A DNA stretch of 33,692 nt, taken from CAYQQJ01 sp964419935 (lineage in GTDB: Bacteria; Pseudomonadota; Gammaproteobacteria; Pseudomonadales; Cellvibrionaceae). The stretch covers positions 1 to 33,692 of the forward strand of contig CAYQQJ010000037.1 of NCBI GenBank assembly GCA_964419935.1, written 5' to 3'. Each line of letters begins with the position of its first letter. The stretch's first letter is position 1. Made by a program: the position numbers and the translations under genes. Below the pieces are notes generated by a model. It was given only the letters and a program-made list of their open reading frames with translations, was not told the DNA's origin and did no database searches. Positions 31,802-33,692 of the stretch are shown piece after piece.

Positions 31802-32299
31802 ATGGAAACCAACATACTCCACCTCTCAACAACCCTTGGTCAGTTTTTGCAGCTGAACGGCGCCACAGTCACGGTTGCTGAATCCTGTACCGGCGGCGCT
31901 GTGGGTGCGGCCATAACGGCTGTGCCTGGCAGCTCCCAATGGTTTGAAGCGGGGTTTATAACCTACAGCAATAACGCCAAGCATCAATGGCTTGAGGTGG
32001 GGGAACAACTGTTGGCGCAGAAGGGCGCTGTCAGCGCTGAAGTGGTGGATGCCATGGCATCAGGTGCGTTGGCTCGCAGTGGTGCGGATTATGCTGTTGC
32101 AGTAAGCGGCATTGCCGGCCCGGATGGGGGCACACCGGAGAAACCGGTCGGCACTGTGTGGCTTGGTTGGGCGTCCCGAACGGGTTTTCGGCTGCAAAAG
32201 CACTATCTCTTCGGTGGGGACCGGGAGGATGTACGGCAGCAATCGGTCGTCCACGCGTTGCAGGGGTTGTTGGTGATGGTCCAGGGCGAACTCGAGTAA
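31802..32299 (+). CDS. pncC: Nicotinamide-nucleotide amidase (CinA C-terminal domain protein)
   Basis: A 165-residue stand-alone CinA C-terminal domain, the same length as E. coli PncC (YgaD). It deamidates nicotinamide mononucleotide to nicotinic acid mononucleotide, recycling the NAD breakdown product made for example by DNA ligase. The conserved VAESCTGGAVGAAITAVPGSS, FITYSNNAK and VSGIAGPDGGTPEKPVGTVW segments are intact. No N-terminal molybdopterin-binding-like domain is present. The ATG lacks a strong ribosome site. Its position just upstream of recA is conserved in many bacteria. Confidence 0.94.
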   Translation: METNILHLSTTLGQFLQLNGATVTVAESCTGGAVGAAITAVPGSSQWFEAGFITYSNNAKHQWLEVGEQLLAQKGAVSAEVVDAMASGALARSGADYAVAVSGIAGPDGGTPEKPVGTVWLGWASRTGFRLQKHYLFGGDREDVRQQSVVHALQGLLVMVQGELE

Positions 32300-32388
32300 C
32301 TGGCTGCCGCTTATTTATCGTCTATCATTTCCCTTCAATATTCGAACCTGAACCGCCTGAACTCCTGAAAGAACACTGTATATAAACC

Positions 32389-32408
32389 TACTGTTTGCGT
32401 ATACAGTA
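32389..32408 (+). promoter_or_regulatory. LexA (SOS) box of recA
   Basis: TACTGTTTGCGTATACAGTA matches the gammaproteobacterial SOS consensus CTG-N10-CAG with the flanking TA bases. It overlaps the -35 of the proposed recA promoter, so LexA would block RNA polymerase until DNA damage activates RecA. Confidence 0.92.
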
Positions 32409-32423
32409 TTTTTGTCGTATCCT
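32395..32423 (+). promoter_or_regulatory. Predicted sigma-70 promoter of recA
   Basis: TTGCGT and TATCCT are 17 bases apart. The -35 lies inside the LexA box, the usual layout for an SOS promoter. The start site would be around 32430, leaving a leader of about 110 bases. Confidence 0.55.
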
Positions 32424-32540
32424 GCACCCATTAGTTATCCGCTATTCGGCGGTAGCGCAGGCAAACCAAACACTACATTGGCAGACGCCACCAAGGAACA
32501 GCATTCCTGGGGCCAAACAATCTACAAGGGGTTATCTGAT

Positions 32541-33584
32541 ATGGATGCAAATAAAGAGAAGGCCTTACAGGCTGCCTTATCGCAAATTGAGCGCCAGTTC
32601 GGGAAAGGTACGGTCATGCGGATGGGCGACAGTGAACGAGTTGCCATTCCCTGCATCTCCACCGGCTCTCTGGGGCTGGATATTGCCTTGGGCACGGGAG
32701 GCTTACCCCGCGGCCGTGTCTGCGAAATCTACGGCCCTGAATCATCAGGTAAAACAACCCTTACCCTGCAGGTTGTTGCGCAAGCTCAGCGTATGGGCGG
32801 CACTTGCGCCTTTATCGATGCGGAACACGCACTGGACCCTATTTACGCCGAGAAGCTTGGTGTCAATGTTGACGACCTCATCATCTCTCAGCCGGACACC
32901 GGTGAGCAGGCGCTGGAAGTGACCGATATGCTGGTCCGCTCCGGCGCTGTCGACGTGGTCATTGTCGACTCCGTTGCCGCGCTGACACCCAAAGCTGAAA
33001 TTGAAGGGGAAATGGGTGACCACCACGTGGGCCTGCAGGCGCGACTGATGTCCCAGGCACTACGTAAAATTACCGGCAACATCAAGAACGCCAATTGCCT
33101 GGTTATCTTCATTAACCAGATCCGTATGAAAATCGGCGTGATGTTCGGTAACCCCGAAACCACCACCGGTGGTAATGCGCTGAAATTCTATTCTTCGGTA
33201 CGGCTGGACATTCGCCGCATCGGCTCGGTGAAAGAAGGCGATGAGGTAGTAGGGTCCGAGACTCGAGTGAAAGTGGTCAAGAACAAAGTGGCACCTCCGT
33301 TCAAGCAAACCGAATTCCAGATCCTGTATGGTCAGGGAATCAACCGACTTGGTGAAATTATTGATTACGGCGTCAAGTTGAACCTGGTTGATAAAGCCGG
33401 TGCCTGGTACAGCTATCAAGGCGAAAAAATCGGTCAGGGTAAGCAGAATGCTATTCAGTTCTTGAAAGAACGTTCAGAAGTGGCTGAACTGCTGGAACAG
33501 AAAATCAAGGCGGAACTGTTAGGGCTGGACAAGAAAGACGGAAAGCCGGCAGCAGAAGTGGCCGAGAAAGCCGAAAAAGCCTGA
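32541..33584 (+). CDS. recA: Recombinase RecA
   Basis: RecA forms filaments on single-stranded DNA, drives strand exchange and triggers LexA self-cleavage. At 347 residues it is close to the usual 345-353. Walker A GPESSGKT is at 65-72, Walker B is VVIVDSVAAL, loop L1 contains EGEMGDHHVG and loop L2 INQIRMKIGVMFGNPETTTGG. The C-terminal tail is acidic/lysine-rich and alanine-rich, as normal. The frame stays open upstream to 32412, but those codons overlap the promoter; the ATG at 32541 has AAGGGG upstream and gives the standard N-terminus. recX, commonly next, does not begin in the remaining 108 bases. Confidence 0.98.
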   Translation: MDANKEKALQAALSQIERQFGKGTVMRMGDSERVAIPCISTGSLGLDIALGTGGLPRGRVCEIYGPESSGKTTLTLQVVAQAQRMGGTCAFIDAEHALDPIYAEKLGVNVDDLIISQPDTGEQALEVTDMLVRSGAVDVVIVDSVAALTPKAEIEGEMGDHHVGLQARLMSQALRKITGNIKNANCLVIFINQIRMKIGVMFGNPETTTGGNALKFYSSVRLDIRRIGSVKEGDEVVGSETRVKVVKNKVAPPFKQTEFQILYGQGINRLGEIIDYGVKLNLVDKAGAWYSYQGEKIGQGKQNAIQFLKERSEVAELLEQKIKAELLGLDKKDGKPAAEVAEKAEKA

Positions 33585-33692
33585 TTAGGCAAAGCAATCA
33601 GTCGGAATAATAACTCGCAGTAAATGTACTACGATTGCTAGGGAACCTCTGATTAAGTCCCTGCGGTCTCTGGCTTACAGGAATTTTTGCTG

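Noticed and set aside
32375..32394. A second LexA box (ACTGTATATAAACCTACTG) just left of the recA box.
   Set aside because: The right half is TAC instead of CAG, so only one half-site is present; at most a weak secondary site.
32412..32540. Upstream extension of the recA frame by 43 codons.
   Set aside because: It begins in the promoter, only a few bases past the LexA box and before the predicted transcription start, and has no RecA homology; the ATG at 32541 gives the standard protein.

Overview
The window is chromosomal backbone DNA from a gammaproteobacterium. The right two thirds carry the order tilS-pyrG-kdsA-eno-ftsB-ispD-ispF-truD-pcm-nlpD-rpoS-fdxA-mutS-pncC-recA, which is the pseudomonad/Cellvibrionales arrangement. 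The RpoS, NlpD and FdxA sequences fit that group. A lipoprotein-type family 9 glycoside hydrolase suggests a polysaccharide-degrading, Cellvibrionaceae-like organism. That placement is inference; no rRNA gene is present. I see no tRNA, rRNA, CRISPR array, transposase or prophage gene.

Left third (1-16.5 kb): metabolic and accessory genes in short units. In order these are a peroxiredoxin-glutaredoxin fusion and a zinc deacylase-like protein (both minus); pdxH overlapping a quinone oxidoreductase (plus); a minus-strand CoA-transferase pair, scoA and scoB; a divergent succinate-semialdehyde dehydrogenase; a shikimate kinase-like protein; an AspC/TyrB-type aminotransferase; an HD-GYP protein; the GH9 lipoprotein; and a minus-strand pair of S9 peptidase and greB overlapping by ATGA.

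Right two thirds (16.7-33.7 kb): housekeeping genes for tRNA modification (tilS, truD), CTP synthesis (pyrG), KDO synthesis (kdsA), glycolysis (eno), division (ftsB, nlpD), isoprenoid synthesis (ispD, ispF), protein repair (pcm), general stress (rpoS), electron transfer (fdxA) and DNA repair (mutS, recA). recA has a clear LexA box. surE, usually between truD and pcm, is absent and repeat-rich DNA fills the gap.

The most unusual content is between genes. (1) A 213-bp transposase-less element with 16-bp perfect terminal inverted repeats and a 9-bp target duplication splits scoA from scoB. (2) Two 106-108-bp near-perfect palindromes flank the aminotransferase gene; their arms differ in sequence but keep pairing, and their central hairpin/ACGTCCCTGT core is shared with the scoAB element. 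(3) Two heptamer repeat families, CTTGCRG-like and TTTTCCC, sit together at several gene ends. (4) A long rpoS leader can pair with the rpoS start region and holds an overlapping small ORF. I found no new multi-gene system; the repeat elements are the best candidates for something undescribed.
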